Assembly: GCA_018296165.2 (NCBI GenBank)
Contig: JACKQL020000007.1
Coordinates: forward strand, 1,364,001-1,428,000
Length of the DNA: 64,000 nucleotides
Source: Termitomyces sp. T153
Lineage: Eukaryota > Basidiomycota > Agaricomycetes > Agaricales > Lyophyllaceae
Direction: 5' to 3'
A program made the translations under genes and the position numbers. Below, one piece after another: positions 47,650 to 58,370 of the stretch. The notes under the pieces are model-generated. The model did no database searches, had not been told where the DNA came from, and saw only the letters and a program-made list of their open reading frames with translations. Each line of letters starts with the position of its first letter. The first letter of the stretch is position 1.

Positions 47650-47861
47650 GAAACGAATGGTACGTGAGGATGGCGGTCTGTTTTCAGAGCGTATGCACAC
47701 ACGTGCTTCTTCTATACGTGGTTAGTTGATAATGAAAGAAATTCCATGATTCCAGCTCGCGTAAGATCCGTTTATGGCATTCCACTAAAGAGACATATGT
47801 TTATGGACAGCTGCTTTAAATCACAGCAAAGCGGCTCCTCTTTTAATCACTGACCACCATC

Positions 47862-48691
47862 ATGTCCTTCTCCAAACTTTTCGACGTCGATACGCAGGTC
47901 CGTCGGTCTCATCTAACAAATCCGCACATAATTAAACCAACCTTCATCTAGCTCACTTTCTATGGTGCTTACCACTCTAACAAGATTAATGTACTCATAC
48001 ACATCGTGTTTGTGCCCGTATTGCTATGGTACAGCCTACTTGCCCCGCAGATCTTTTCAACCACTGACGCCATTATCCCTACAGGACGTTTCAAGTTATG
48101 GCGACTGATCTTCCAGTTCCGTCCTTCGTGCCTGGAATTCATTATCAAATTAACGACTTCTTGCGCTTCGACCTCAACTGGTCTGCCATCCATGCAGGAC
48201 TATATATTGCTTATTATTTTATCCTCGAACCTACCGCCGCTGTATGCTATAATTTCTTCATCGCCGTTACGTCTTTACCAACCCCCTTCATAGATCCTCT
48301 ACGCGCCTCAGCTGACTTTTTCGCTTTTGACGTCTACCGCCTTCTACGCTTCAGGTTCTGATCACTGGAATATAGCAATCCTAATCCATATCTGCTCTTG
48401 GATTGCACAATTTCTTGGCCATGGTCTCGCAGAAAAACGCGCCCCTGCGCTTCTGGATAATCTTCTCGGCGGTACGCACATATCACCACCTGTCTTGAGG
48501 ATTTGCATCTGATCATGGCTTTCACAGCCGTTGTACTTGCACCTTTCTTCGTTCATTTGGAGATCCTCTTCGCCCTTGGCTATAAGCCTGAGATGCATAA
48601 ACGCATCAATAATGAGATCGGTAAAGAAATTACGAAGCTCCGGAAGGCGCAAGGTGACAAGAAACGGGCGGAAGCGGCGAAGTTGTCTTGA
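47862..48691 (+). CDS. MPO1: DUF962 ER membrane dioxygenase Mpo1
   Basis: Mpo1 is an iron-dependent ER membrane dioxygenase that shortens 2-hydroxy fatty acids in phytosphingosine breakdown. Five exons, 47862-47897, 47952-48028, 48085-48241, 48294-48471 and 48528-48691, give 203 residues. The family's opening motif LTFYGAYHSNKINVLIHIVF includes the histidine-bearing YxxYHxNxxN pattern. Further on are WSAIHAGLYIAYYFILEP, then AQFLGHGLAEKRAPALLDNL with its conserved GHxxxEKRxPAL, and APFFVHLEILFALGY. About four membrane helices are visible. The three histidines usually assigned to metal binding appear intact. It shares a 212-base promoter with SEC22. Confidence 0.9.
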
Positions 48692-48957
48692 AAATGAAAC
48701 CGCACCTTGCCGCATCTCGGTCCCCTAGGCTCAATCTTGATCCAGATACTTACCTTCTTGAATCGTTCTACGATACTCATAGCTGCCTGGGGCAATGGTG
48801 AATATATCTTCACGACATATTTATAAGCTCAACAGCGTGGACCCCGTTCTTTAGAACAGGATAACTGCGGACAGATTCAGATATTCTTTGTTCATGGTTT
48901 ACAAACTGTGAAATTGGATATTATTACAACCGACTAGCGAGGATCAGAACACGAGGA
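48692..48957. other. Short convergent gap, MPO1 / dehydrogenase
   Basis: 266 bases between the two stop codons, 3' flanks of both genes. Nothing else is seen. Confidence 0.4.
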
Positions 48958-50396
48958 TCATTTAGTCAGACTCTCGGGTGGGGGGAGCAGTGGTTCTCCG
49001 ATCGGCGTGACGTAGGCAGACGTGAGGCCACCATCAACCTTGAAGTCAGTGCCCTGCATGTCGGGACAAATGTCAGAGACTCGTTCTAGCCAGGACAGAG
49101 AGGTCTAGACGTACTGTCATGTAACTACTGTCATCGCTGGCAACTGCACAAATGATCAATCGCGATTTGTTAGAACACGGGACACTCACGGAAAAGAGCA
49201 GCTTTGGCGAGCTCGACGGCCTCTCCAAATCGGCCCATAGGCAGGTGGACCAGTCTACGCTGACGCTTCTCCTCGGTGTTAAGGAAGTCCATCAGGAGAG
49301 CTAGATAAAATCAGAGGTGAGACGAAATTAGAGGACGCCCCGTATGAAAACTTACGAGTTTTCAATGGTCCCCTGATCATGACAGGAAAGTGTGAGAAGA
49401 GTTCCAGGAAATTTCAAATCGCATTCCATTACTCACGGGCAGAGTGAGTTAACACGAATGCCTTCTCTGGCATGGACCATTGCAAGTTCGCGGGTCATCG
49501 CGAGAACGCCACCCTATGAAGGAGCGATTGGAAGGTGTCACGATTCGCACTGTGATGCTGAACGTACTTTGGAAGCGGTATCTGCCAAGTAATGGGACGA
49601 TTTGCGTCAGCTGATTTTCTAGCAAATGACAGTGAGAAAAATGCACATGCTAGTTGAGGAGTCGCGGCTCCCATTATCGCCACGAAGCTCGCGGTGTTGA
49701 TAATGCTTCCTCCAGTGCGGAGTCCCTTGGACTCGTCCGCTGGATTGTTGCGCATGGCGAGTATGGCATACTTGCATCCCCACCAGACACCCTTCAGGTT
49801 GATCTGCATAGTGAGGTCCCAGATGCGCTCTTCTGTGTTAAGAGCGTTATCATCTTCAGGGTGCATAATTCCTGCGAACAATAGCAATCTATCAACCACA
49901 AGGTAACTCCTATGACGTGCGTTTCAACTGACCGGCGTTATTAAACTGCACAAGATTCCATTGATTATTAGATACAGGAGACCATAATGACATAGCCTCA
50001 CCATGATATCCAGGCGACCAAATTCTTTGACAGCGGCATCGACAGCATTTTTGACATGTTCTTCCTTACCAACATCAGCCTTAATCGCGATGGCCTTGAT
50101 ATCAGGATATCGTTGATTGATCAGCGCTGCGCCAGCCTGTGCAGCTTCAAGCTTGATATCGACAAGTAGAACATTCGCGCCCTCTTGGGCAAACAGGATT
50201 GAAGATTCTAGCCCTATTCCTCTTAGGAGATTACATCAGAATCGAGATTCTCCTGTGACCAAATCATATAGCTACTCACGATCCAGCACCGGTAATCAGT
50301 GCGACCTGTAGATTGTGGTACGCGATGATAGGTCGTTGAATTGACTCGCATCCAATGGAAACACATTACGTGCCTTGTTCCGTAATCTTCCTGACA
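48958..50396 (-). CDS. Short-chain dehydrogenase/reductase
   Basis: An NAD(P)-binding Rossmann-fold oxidoreductase of the classical SDR family; the substrate is unknown. About 11 small exons. MSGRLRNKARN joins VALITGAGSGIGLESSILFA with the TGxxxGxG cofactor motif. The acidic end of strand 2, NVLLVDIKLE, suggests NAD over NADP. The FNNAG motif is coded by a tiny exon. The catalytic serine is in GGSIINTAS. The active-site tyrosine is split by an intron (Y-TASK), and YTASK supplies Tyr and Lys. The substrate loop and C-terminus follow (MGRFGEAVELAKAALF, GTDFKVDGGLTSAYV). The protein is about 280-290 residues, normal for the family. All catalytic residues are present. Confidence 0.85.
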
Positions 50397-50607
50397 TCGT
50401 TGTATGGGTAGTTGTGGGGTAAGCTCAAGTGAGATAAAGGCAGCTTTAGGCCAGGATGTGAGCCCCTGAGCACTTGAGCGCTAACAGGCCGAAGTTCCGT
50501 GATTACAGCATCTGCATATCACGGACACGTGAGACGCGACTTTCGCTCATTCTTCAATAGTTCAGATCCAAAAGGACAGATCAGAATAAATACGAGTAAT
50601 ACACATT

Positions 50608-52349
50608 TTAATCTCTCAAAGACAAAGGAAAATCGTCGGGATAGCTTCCGTCTCCAATTCCAAACATCTCACGGAATTCTTTAATCGCATCTGGTAAAGA
50701 GCTTGGATATGCCATGGTGATGGACTCCTGCGATAGGGATGACGCAGATTCTTGCGCATTGGTCAAGACAAAGTTTACTTGATCAGGGGAAAACATATTA
50801 TCGCCTTCATCTCCGGAATCTTCTTCTGTGACAGAGCCTGGCTCTTCGTCCTTCTGAGGAAGGTCATAGTAACTCTCAGGAGTTTCTTCCACAAGGATTT
50901 GCGTTGATGTCGATGACCCCTCCGAGAAAGAGAAAGGGGCTGTAGATTCCTTAGCCAAGTGAGTTTGAGACCAGGATCTGTGTGCCATCCAAATCAGTCG
51001 TTTGTCGTTGATCAAAGACCTACTTGAACGCACTCAGCGGTTAGGGGGCTGTTGTTTATCAGCGTAAGAGCATGTGGTCGATCATCAGTGAAGCTGCCTG
51101 TCACGTCAAGCTCCTTCTCGAGCTGACTCTGAGAGCTCGGTACAATTTCGTCAAAATGCGTCGGGTCTTCAGGTATTGAAGAAGACGAGGAGCAAGATAC
51201 TTTTCTTCTATTCTTTCGAGGAGAAACGTGGAAAGGTAACACGAGCTGACTTTGGGAAGATAGGACGTATTCTTCGCCATCATGAAATTCAATGTGGGTG
51301 GTCTCCAATGGGTCTATAACAGGCGAACAGGGCACTGAAGACAGCTGCTTCCCTCTTGAACACAAAGTCTGATTCCTACTCTCGTCATCTGTAGTATGCA
51401 ATAGTCCAGTTGTGACTCTGTTTGTTAGTCGATGTACAAGGAAGATCGACGAACGTCGAGATCTGGATGGCTCGGAATCCTCATACAAAAGTGATATAGA
51501 CTCGAAGCAACCGTCTGCTTGTGACTGCGATGATGGTACCAACTTCTGAGATAGAAGTGGTGACGGCGACTCATCGCGACTATAATCATCCAGTTGTCCC
51601 TCTCCAACGGTCATCGATCCTTCGTATTGGGGATAGATAGTTGATATCTGAGACGGTTCAGGCGATGAGAGTTCTCTCGAAGGGTTTAGTGATCGTACGC
51701 GACTTCGAAGCGATTCCTCAGCTTGATAAGAGGGAGGACGACGAGGCATTGTGGCGGGAGTCGGAAGATCGGCTTTCTCTTGTGGTTTCAAGTGTGATGA
51801 TCCTGCAGAAAATTCAGGGGACTGTGGACCCGGCGTTCTTGTTGATTGGTCTGTGTGAGGGACGAGGAACGACTGCGTCATCTGCGCTGAAGCCGGTCGT
51901 TTAACTGTCAGAGGAGTCGGAAGAGGATCGAAATGTGTGATGGGTGTTTTGATGGAAGAGACGCGTAATAACGCGTCGACTGGGGATGGTGTAACAGCAT
52001 TACACCCAGAAGATTTCGAAGACTCGCCCCGTTTCAGACTTGACGTCTTCGCGACTTGGCGAGAAGGTCCAGCGCTTCCCTTGTTGTGTCCATCATTCGA
52101 GAAAAATAGTTTCTGCTGCATTTTTGGCTTCTTGTCGCTGGGGGTGAAACATCGGTTTGCTTCTGAGTCCTCTGGAAGTCGTTTACGTTTGCGCAGTTTT
52201 GTAGATTTCTCCTTTGAGCTGACACGATGAAAAAAGTTTGTTATGGGTTCATCGTATAGGGATGACATCCCGGCTCTGCTGCAATCAGTGGTAAAGTTAG
52301 AAAGGAGTTTTGACAAGTCAAGGTTGTCCGAGTTTGGGCGAGTTGACAC
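50608..52349 (-). CDS. Unknown protein with repeated SSQSQ motifs and PIP-like motif
   Basis: Two exons, 52349-51034 and 50977-50608, give about 561 residues. The GTGCGT donor and CACACAG acceptor join NNSPLTAE to SWSQTHLAKE in frame. The protein is Ser/Pro/Gln-rich and mostly disordered. Near the N-terminus, DEPITNFF (residues 33-40) resembles a PCNA-interaction box (Q-x-x-I-x-x-F-F) with Asp in place of Gln, followed by a basic patch (KLRKRKRLP). Further on are QQKLFF and three copies of a (V/L)PSSQSQ or VLSSQSQ motif at about residues 273, 366 and 406, each beside acidic residues, and more SQ and TQ pairs. SQ sites are the typical targets of ATM/ATR-type kinases. The C-terminus, AIKEFREMFGIGDGSYPDD, may be helical. 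No family is recognised. A role in DNA replication or repair is inference. Confidence 0.65.
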
Positions 52350-52981
52350 GCGTCTAATGCGTATTATTTGAGTATTTTGATCCCCATATCTTTCTTTGTT
52401 CCTTGAACATGGGCTGAATGCCTGTCAGCGGGAAAGGAGAAAAGAAGTTATGATAGTGTCTCTTCATGAAGGCTGAAGCGTTGTGTGATGTCAGCCATGT
52501 TTTTCTGTGAACGTGAAATTCGATTATAGTTTGTCGGAAGCTTGACTTCGGCAGGCGATATCCTTGGTGGAAGTTGAAATGGATCGTAATGATTGGAGAG
52601 TTTAGGCCTTAGGAATTAATCTTCCTTATGCTTCCTCATAGGAGGCGAGGCCTAGGCTAGACAAGTACTTTCGCCTTGAACTCGATGTTTTAATTTCATG
52701 TGACTCATTTGACCAGCGTCTTTTTCCTCTGGTCTCTGTATCGTCATGCCGTAACTGATAGTTCGTTCGATAAACTTGAGTCTCAAGTTATGGTTCAATA
52801 ACGTATTAAACGAGACATGCTCACGCCGTGACGATCAGGTTTTTACAAAAACAGTTTACTAGACCACAGACTGTTACTTTGCGAGGGCACTCGCGTCATC
52901 GCAGGAACTGGAGTGAAAAATGGATATTTCTCGCCGATCAAGATACAAGGATTCTACTTCACAAGCTCAATCAGACCTCCA
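52350..52981. other. Intergenic region, PRE5 3' flank and SQ-protein promoter
   Basis: 632 bases with both neighbours on the minus strand. No gene, RNA or clear repeat was recognised. Confidence 0.4.
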
Positions 52982-54093
52982 TCACCCTGTCATCTGAACA
53001 TCCTCATCTGTCGTCGCTGCAGGCGCCGGCGCAGCAGGTACGGCACCGGTGTCTTTCGGAACCATAGTGTCAAGGAACGGCTGGATGATCTCGCCCTCAA
53101 GAATACGGAACGGGCCACCTGGGGGAACGCTCTTTTCATGTACACTGGCTGGACCGACAAGTCCAATTGAGGTATTGTTGATCGTAAGTTCTTTGTCTTG
53201 CTGCAGCGTTTCACGTAGCGCGTGCAAACCGTGGCGGATGAGGTCCTCAAGGGACGCTGAGACACGATTGATGAACCGAGATTGGGAAGAAAAAACGAAT
53301 GAACACACCATCTGTAAAGCTTTCGTAGTGTTTCTCCAGATATGTCTTTGCGCTCTGGCTCCGCGCACCGATCGACATGGCATAGTATTCGTACGAGTTT
53401 CCTGATGGCGAGAACTCGTAGAGATGAGGGCCAGTTTGGTCTTGTCCAACGACGAGGAAGCCAACACCATATGGGCGACGGCCGTACTCCTGTGTGTTCA
53501 CTTGTGCCTCTATAAATACAGAATAACATTAGCTGAAAACCACAAAAGACGGGCTACGGTACAGACTATCGGCAATTGCAGACACTAGACGGTTGACAGG
53601 GACGGGGCGGTTAAAAATCATTTTTGAAGACATGGCTTGTTGACGCATAAAGTTACTGCAATGGTTGTTCAGATCGAGTCCCGTTCCTGCATGAAGTACA
53701 AGTCTCACCTCAGAACACGAGCATCTGATGTAAGACCTGCGATTGCAATTCCAACATGGTCATCTATTCGGAACATCTTCTGCTGGTACGAAGCCAATTC
53801 TCCCGTCGATCGCTGTACGTTGATGATAGTCCTCAATCAATACAAGGGAAATTCCAGATATTGCATAGTGACAGAACGCACCTTCAGAGCAAGAAGTACG
53901 GAATGTGTTTTAGAACGGAGGCCTACTGCAGCTGATCCCTGCTTCACTGCTTCGAGAGCATATTCGACTTGATGCAGTCGTCCTTGTGGCGAGAAGACGG
54001 TGTTGTCAGAGTCGTAAGTATTTCTAAACTGTAAATACACAGCGTATGCACGTAAGAATAGTTTATCGAGACGGAGGGGAGACTGCATACCAT
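52982..54093 (-). CDS. PRE5: 20S proteasome subunit alpha-6 (PSMA1 type)
   Basis: One of the seven alpha subunits that form the outer rings of the 20S proteasome. Six exons, 54093-54091, 54028-53882, 53812-53709, 53655-53567, 53509-53309 and 53256-52982, give 272 residues. The first coding exon is only the ATG. Exon 2 gives [20 protein letters not shown] and [17 protein letters not shown], the alpha-subunit signature. Then follow [50 protein letters not shown] and [20 protein letters not shown]. These agree with human PSMA1. The tail, Ala/Pro-rich and acidic ([10 protein letters not shown]), is a normal end for the subunit. Every join keeps frame. Confidence 0.95.
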
Positions 54094-54636
54094 GATTGTT
54101 GAATGAAGAGGAAAGATTGAACGATCTCTTAGAGGTGACGCGTCTTGCAATGCTCGGCGTTACCCGCGCGTGACCTCGCCTGGTATTCTAGATGATGATC
54201 TCAGTCTCCGACACATGATTCAATGAACTATTCTACATGTTTAAGGAATCCATATAAGTATACAAAAGTTCACAAAAAAATACTGCATACAACAAAAACT
54301 ATTGTTCAGAATGTGCGCAAGAAACCTATGTGGATACATGAGAAGGTCTGAAATAAGTCGACAAGCCAATCAGTGACAGTCTGATGATTGAAAGAAATGG
54401 GAATGAAGTTCAGGACGATACAGAGAATCATAGAAAAATGATCACAAAACAAAATGCTCAACATCAGGAGGAAGGACAGGGTTTCTCATCCAACACCTGC
54501 AGGAAGGTACATGCAAAGTTGCTCAAAGAAAACATGAATTTATTTGATGGCACCTGTATAGTAAATAAAAACAAGAAATTCTTAAATGTTATGCTCAAAG
54601 CAAGAAAATATTGTAGAGACAACAAAGGCTCTCATA
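54094..54636. other. Left flank of the A+T-rich island
   Basis: The first 100 bases are PRE5 promoter. From about 54220 the composition shifts to A+T-rich. An open frame at 54384-54671 (95 codons) is Lys/Asn/Gln-rich and runs into the transposon end, so it is unlikely to be a gene. Confidence 0.4.
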
Positions 54637-54853
54637 CAGTGGCTCAAAAAACTGTCCCAATGTTTTATTGAAAGATGACATTGGCATGAAGGATTGGAAG
54701 TATTTAAAATTCTGGTTAAATCATGTAAAATACTATGGCATCATGCTACAACTTGCATTTTCATTTATGTAATTTAAATTGAAACTGATGGAGTAATGGC
54801 CATTTTGAAATATTCACTCATTGGGACAGTTTTTTGAGCATCTCTAATTTTGG
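54637..54853. repeat. Left terminal inverted repeat of the Tc1 relic
   Basis: Begins directly after the left TA and is nearly the reverse complement of 56206-56428, with a 6-7 base gap near position 30. It contains two copies of the 20-base motif in opposite orientation. Confidence 0.85.
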
Positions 54854-54856
54854 TAT

Positions 54857-56068
54857 TTAGTGCTTGGTATGTCCTCCATTTGCCTTGATAACTGCTTGAA
54901 TCCTTCTAGGCATGCTTTCTGTCAGTCTTTGGCATACCTCCGCTGGTATTCCATCCCACTCCTTTGCAACCCTCTCCCACAATTTATGCACACCATGAGG
55001 AGGTGTTTCATACTGCCTAAGCTGCTCCTTGAGGTACTCCCAGAGGTGTTCAATAGGGTTAAGATCAGGGGATTGGGCTGGCCACCAGAGGACATCAAAG
55101 TTGTTGTCTTCAAACCACTTGTTAGCCCTCTTGGAGTTGTGTTTGGAGTCATTGTCCTGTTGAAAGTAGCAGGCACCCTCCTCCATCTCCAACTTTTCAA
55201 AGCTCTCCTTTGCTCCATCATCCAAAATTTCACAGTACTGCTCTGCATTCATGCACCTCTACCAGCTTTTCTACCAGCTTTCCTACCCCATTCCAACCCA
55301 TACAGCCCCATACCATGAGATTATTCTCTCCTCCATGTTTCACAGTAGGTGTAGTGATTTGGTTTGAAATGCCTTCTCCTCATAGCTTCCACAGATACTG
55401 CTTCCCATCTGACCCAAATCTGTTAATCTTTGTCTCATCTATCCACAACACTCTTTTCCAGTCCTCCACAGTCCAGTTCTGATGCTCTTGAGCCTATTTA
55501 AGTCATAGTTGCTGATGTTTAGCTTTGAGCATAGGAACTTTCCTCTTTGTAGCAGATCAATACCCCATTTTGTGAAGAAGTATCATTGTCACTAAATGAT
55601 GTCACTAACAATTGTTGCTAGGGAAATATCTCAACCTTATCATTCTAGACCCAAAGGCTAGATTTCACATGATGAAGCTTGTGATCTAGAAGTCTCATGG
55701 TCACTAGAATCCCATGCAAATGGCTATGTTGTTCCAGACCTTGAGGCTAGACCACCTCCTCCTTCAGCATTCCAGACAGTCTGAGGAGAGACAGGGTTGG
55801 AAATGATGTGGTTAATAAAATTGGTGGCCTGGACAGCTGTATCAAGTCTCCCAGTTGAGATTTGTTGAACAATAGCCTGTTTATCATGTGGAGTAAGCTT
55901 AGCTGGACAGCCTCCAAGATGGTTTTCCTTGTCCACCTCCAACTCTCTATCAATCCTCCTAATAGTAGACTTCCCTAGACCAGTTTTAGCCTCAATATGA
56001 TGCAGAGAATACCTTTGAGCAAGGAGAGAAGAAATAGTAGAGCATTGTGCAAGAGAAGTAGCTTTCAT
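54857..56068 (-). pseudogene. Broken Tc1/mariner transposase (DD34E type)
   Basis: Transposase of the Tc1 group in fragments. The N-terminal part (56068-55724) has two helix-turn-helix regions, SLHHIEAKTGLGKSTIRRID and KLTPHDKQAIVQQIS, typical of Tc1 paired-like DNA binding. The middle reads NWTVEDWKRVLWIDETKINR with the first catalytic Asp, but is interrupted by an in-frame TGA where a Trp is expected in WKLWGE. Near 55250-55280 a short duplication (aagctggtag twice) shifts the frame. The C-terminal part (55252-54860) has CYFQQDNDSKHNSKRANKWF with the second Asp and WPAQSPDLNPIEHLWEY with the final Glu. Around 55500-55730 the frame is lost and no good alignment remains. The gene cannot make a full transposase. 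Confidence 0.9.
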
Positions 56069-56205
56069 GATGGTGGTTGAAGGTCAAGATGTGGTTCAAC
56101 CAACTTGAACCACTCCCAAATATAACCAAACATGGTCACATAACTCCATTGATATTCCCACATGCAACTTACTCTTTATTTCCGACTAAAATAGGGATAA
56201 ACCTG

Positions 56206-56428
56206 CAAAATTAGAGACACTCAAAAAACTGTCCCAATGAGTGAATATTTTAAAATAGCCATTACTCCATCAGTTTTGATATGAATTACATAAACTAAAA
56301 TGCAACTTGTAGCTATGATGCCATAGTATTTTACATGATTTAACCAGAATTTTAAATACTTCCAGTCCTTCATGCCAATGTCATCTTTTGAAAAGTATAA
56401 AACATTGGGACAGTTTATTGAGCCACTG
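56206..56428. repeat. Right terminal inverted repeat of the Tc1 relic
   Basis: Mirror of the left repeat, ending directly before the right TA. The outer 20-base motif has one A-for-T change relative to the other three copies. Confidence 0.85.
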
Positions 56429-58080
56429 TAGTACAAGATTACTAACATAGACTGTTCTTGTGTTCTGCCAATCTGTAGGAAAGGGGCCCTTTCCAGAAGT
56501 TGATTGTGGTAGAAGCACCATAGCCATTGGCCCAGTTAATTTGAATGGTACAAGAACAACATCACTCACTGCTTATCATAGCTATTGCCTGCTCTGCATT
56601 GGTATTAATGCAGGACACTCAGGAAATCATGTCCACAAGATTTTGGCAGTGGTGGGAGCTCAGGCAGTGGCACTGGAATGGTGGTGATATACATCTCCTA
56701 AGATGTTGGTGAGATATTGCTTTTTTGAGGTCATGAGGTGTTGATGTAGAAAACTCTCTATAAGATGCATCATGCTCACTGCCTACCCTGGCACTGGTAG
56801 AAATTGATCATTCCTTACTTTTGACAAGCCTGTTCTGAATGATAGAATGACAGTCTGGATTGGAGCATCACAAATTTGGTGGGCACAAATGGAGGGGACA
56901 CAGGGTGAGAGTTGGAAGAATTTCCTTATGCACCTCAATAAAGACTGCAGCAGTGTCTTATTGACTATGATTTGTGATAATAATGAGGTTGTGCAACCAT
57001 ATTGAGCAGCAGGCACTCAATAATAACTTTTCATTCAAATTATGTCATTGTCTCAAGACTGCCAATATAAACTCTACTATTGCTCTCTAGTGACCCCACA
57101 GATTCAAAAACTGCCCAACTTGTCAACAATACAATTTTTGGTACCTTTCAATGCCATGTACACACAATTGTCAAAACTGATGGTGACTGACCTTATTTAC
57201 AAGTATCCAAAGTCCTTTCTTCATGTGTCACTCAATTTTTCACAGAACCAATAATCATAGTTCTGGTGCCACTCATGCCACCATCAAGGGGTTTGACAAC
57301 TCAGGATAGCTCATTTTTGCTGTCCATCTTGAGAATCACATCCTCAATGACTCTGTCTCCACCTACAGCATTCATGGTATCCAGAACACATCCAACATTG
57401 ATATTGTGGCCCCCAAATCAATTCATCACCCTGGCAAACTTGTCAAGACATGGTACAATTCCAAGTGTGACAACAAAATTTGCAGTTCCAAGGAGTATGA
57501 AAAGGTGTGAGAAATGTATTCCTCCTTTTTTCACCCAAATTATCATTTAGTACAATACATTTGATCTGTTGGTGTTTGCCACAAACCCCACCACTCCCAC
57601 TGAATTTGCTCAGGCATCCACCAAGCTCATCATCATTTCAAAAAAACTGGTACATTTCATGCATTCTTGTCATTGCATTACTCTCAATGCCCTCAGCTGA
57701 ATAACAATTTTAACTGCCTGTAATAGGCTTCCAGATACTGCCTGAGCTTTTCAAAAAACACATTTGTATTGTATCTTATATTGTAAACAGCAATGTCCTC
57801 TTCTGCTTCATTATCAACACTATTCTCAGCAACAAGCACCCTGAACTGTGCTGTCCCTGATTCCATAACACCTGAACAGCAAGAGAGAATAGAAAATAGT
57901 CATGTTATCTGACAATGGCCAAATGAGCCAACTTCAGAGTGTGGAATACAACACAACAAACAGTAAAAACTCATTCATTCAGAAGAGGAGACAAGAGTTT
58001 CTTGATAGGCTAAGTATTTATGTTGATACTTACAGGTAATGCCCCTAGAACAAGCACAAAAATCAGATTTTGTAAGTGTT

Positions 58081-58104
58081 CTGGAAGTTGATCTGCATGA
58101 TCTG
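58081..58104 (+). repeat. 24-base direct repeat, copy 1
   Basis: Identical to 58347-58370. A Leu-Glu-Val-Asp-type reading suggests a fragment of duplicated coding-like sequence. Confidence 0.6.
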
Positions 58105-58346
58105 GAAGTCTGCCTATATTCATGAGTAGTGATGTCTCAAGGCCATCTGCACAACCAGCTTGAACAATACCTTCACAGCTGTCATTGAATAACCTGTCCT
58201 CTCTTTCCAATCACCTGGTCACTCCTCATCTGCCTCCTCAACCAATCTCATCTCCTGAGTTACATAATGACTCATTTGAGGACCAAATCTATACCAACTC
58301 TTGCTTGAGGAGCATATCCACTGTTCAGATTGATTTTGAAAGTAAT

Positions 58347-58370
58347 CTGGAAGTTGATCTGCATGATCTG
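58347..58370 (+). repeat. 24-base direct repeat, copy 2
   Basis: Identical to 58081-58104; the following bases diverge, so this is a partial old duplication. Confidence 0.6.

Larger units (their letters stand above)
54637..56428 (-). mobile_element. Tc1/mariner-family transposon relic with long inverted repeats
   Basis: A 1,792-base element flanked by TA (54635-54636 and 56429-56430). Its ends are inverted repeats of about 217 and 223 bases (54637-54853 and 56206-56428), nearly identical apart from a few substitutions and small indels. Inside, on the minus strand, lies a broken transposase gene. The outer end begins CAGTGGCTCAAAAAACTG. Each repeat holds the 20-mer CTCAAAAAACTGTCCCAATG at its outer edge and the reverse complement near its inner edge: 54643-54662 (+), 54819-54838 (-), 56220-56239 (+) and 56403-56422 (-, one mismatch). 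The element interrupts a gene-poor island between PRE5 and the tRNA-Val gene. Confidence 0.9.

Noticed and set aside
54384..54671. 95-codon plus-strand frame in the island
   Set aside because: Lys/Asn-rich A+T composition, and it runs across the transposon boundary into the inverted repeat.
56221..56448. 75-codon minus-strand frame in the right inverted repeat
   Set aside because: It is the translated terminal repeat; the mirrored left copy has frame breaks, so no selection for protein is seen.
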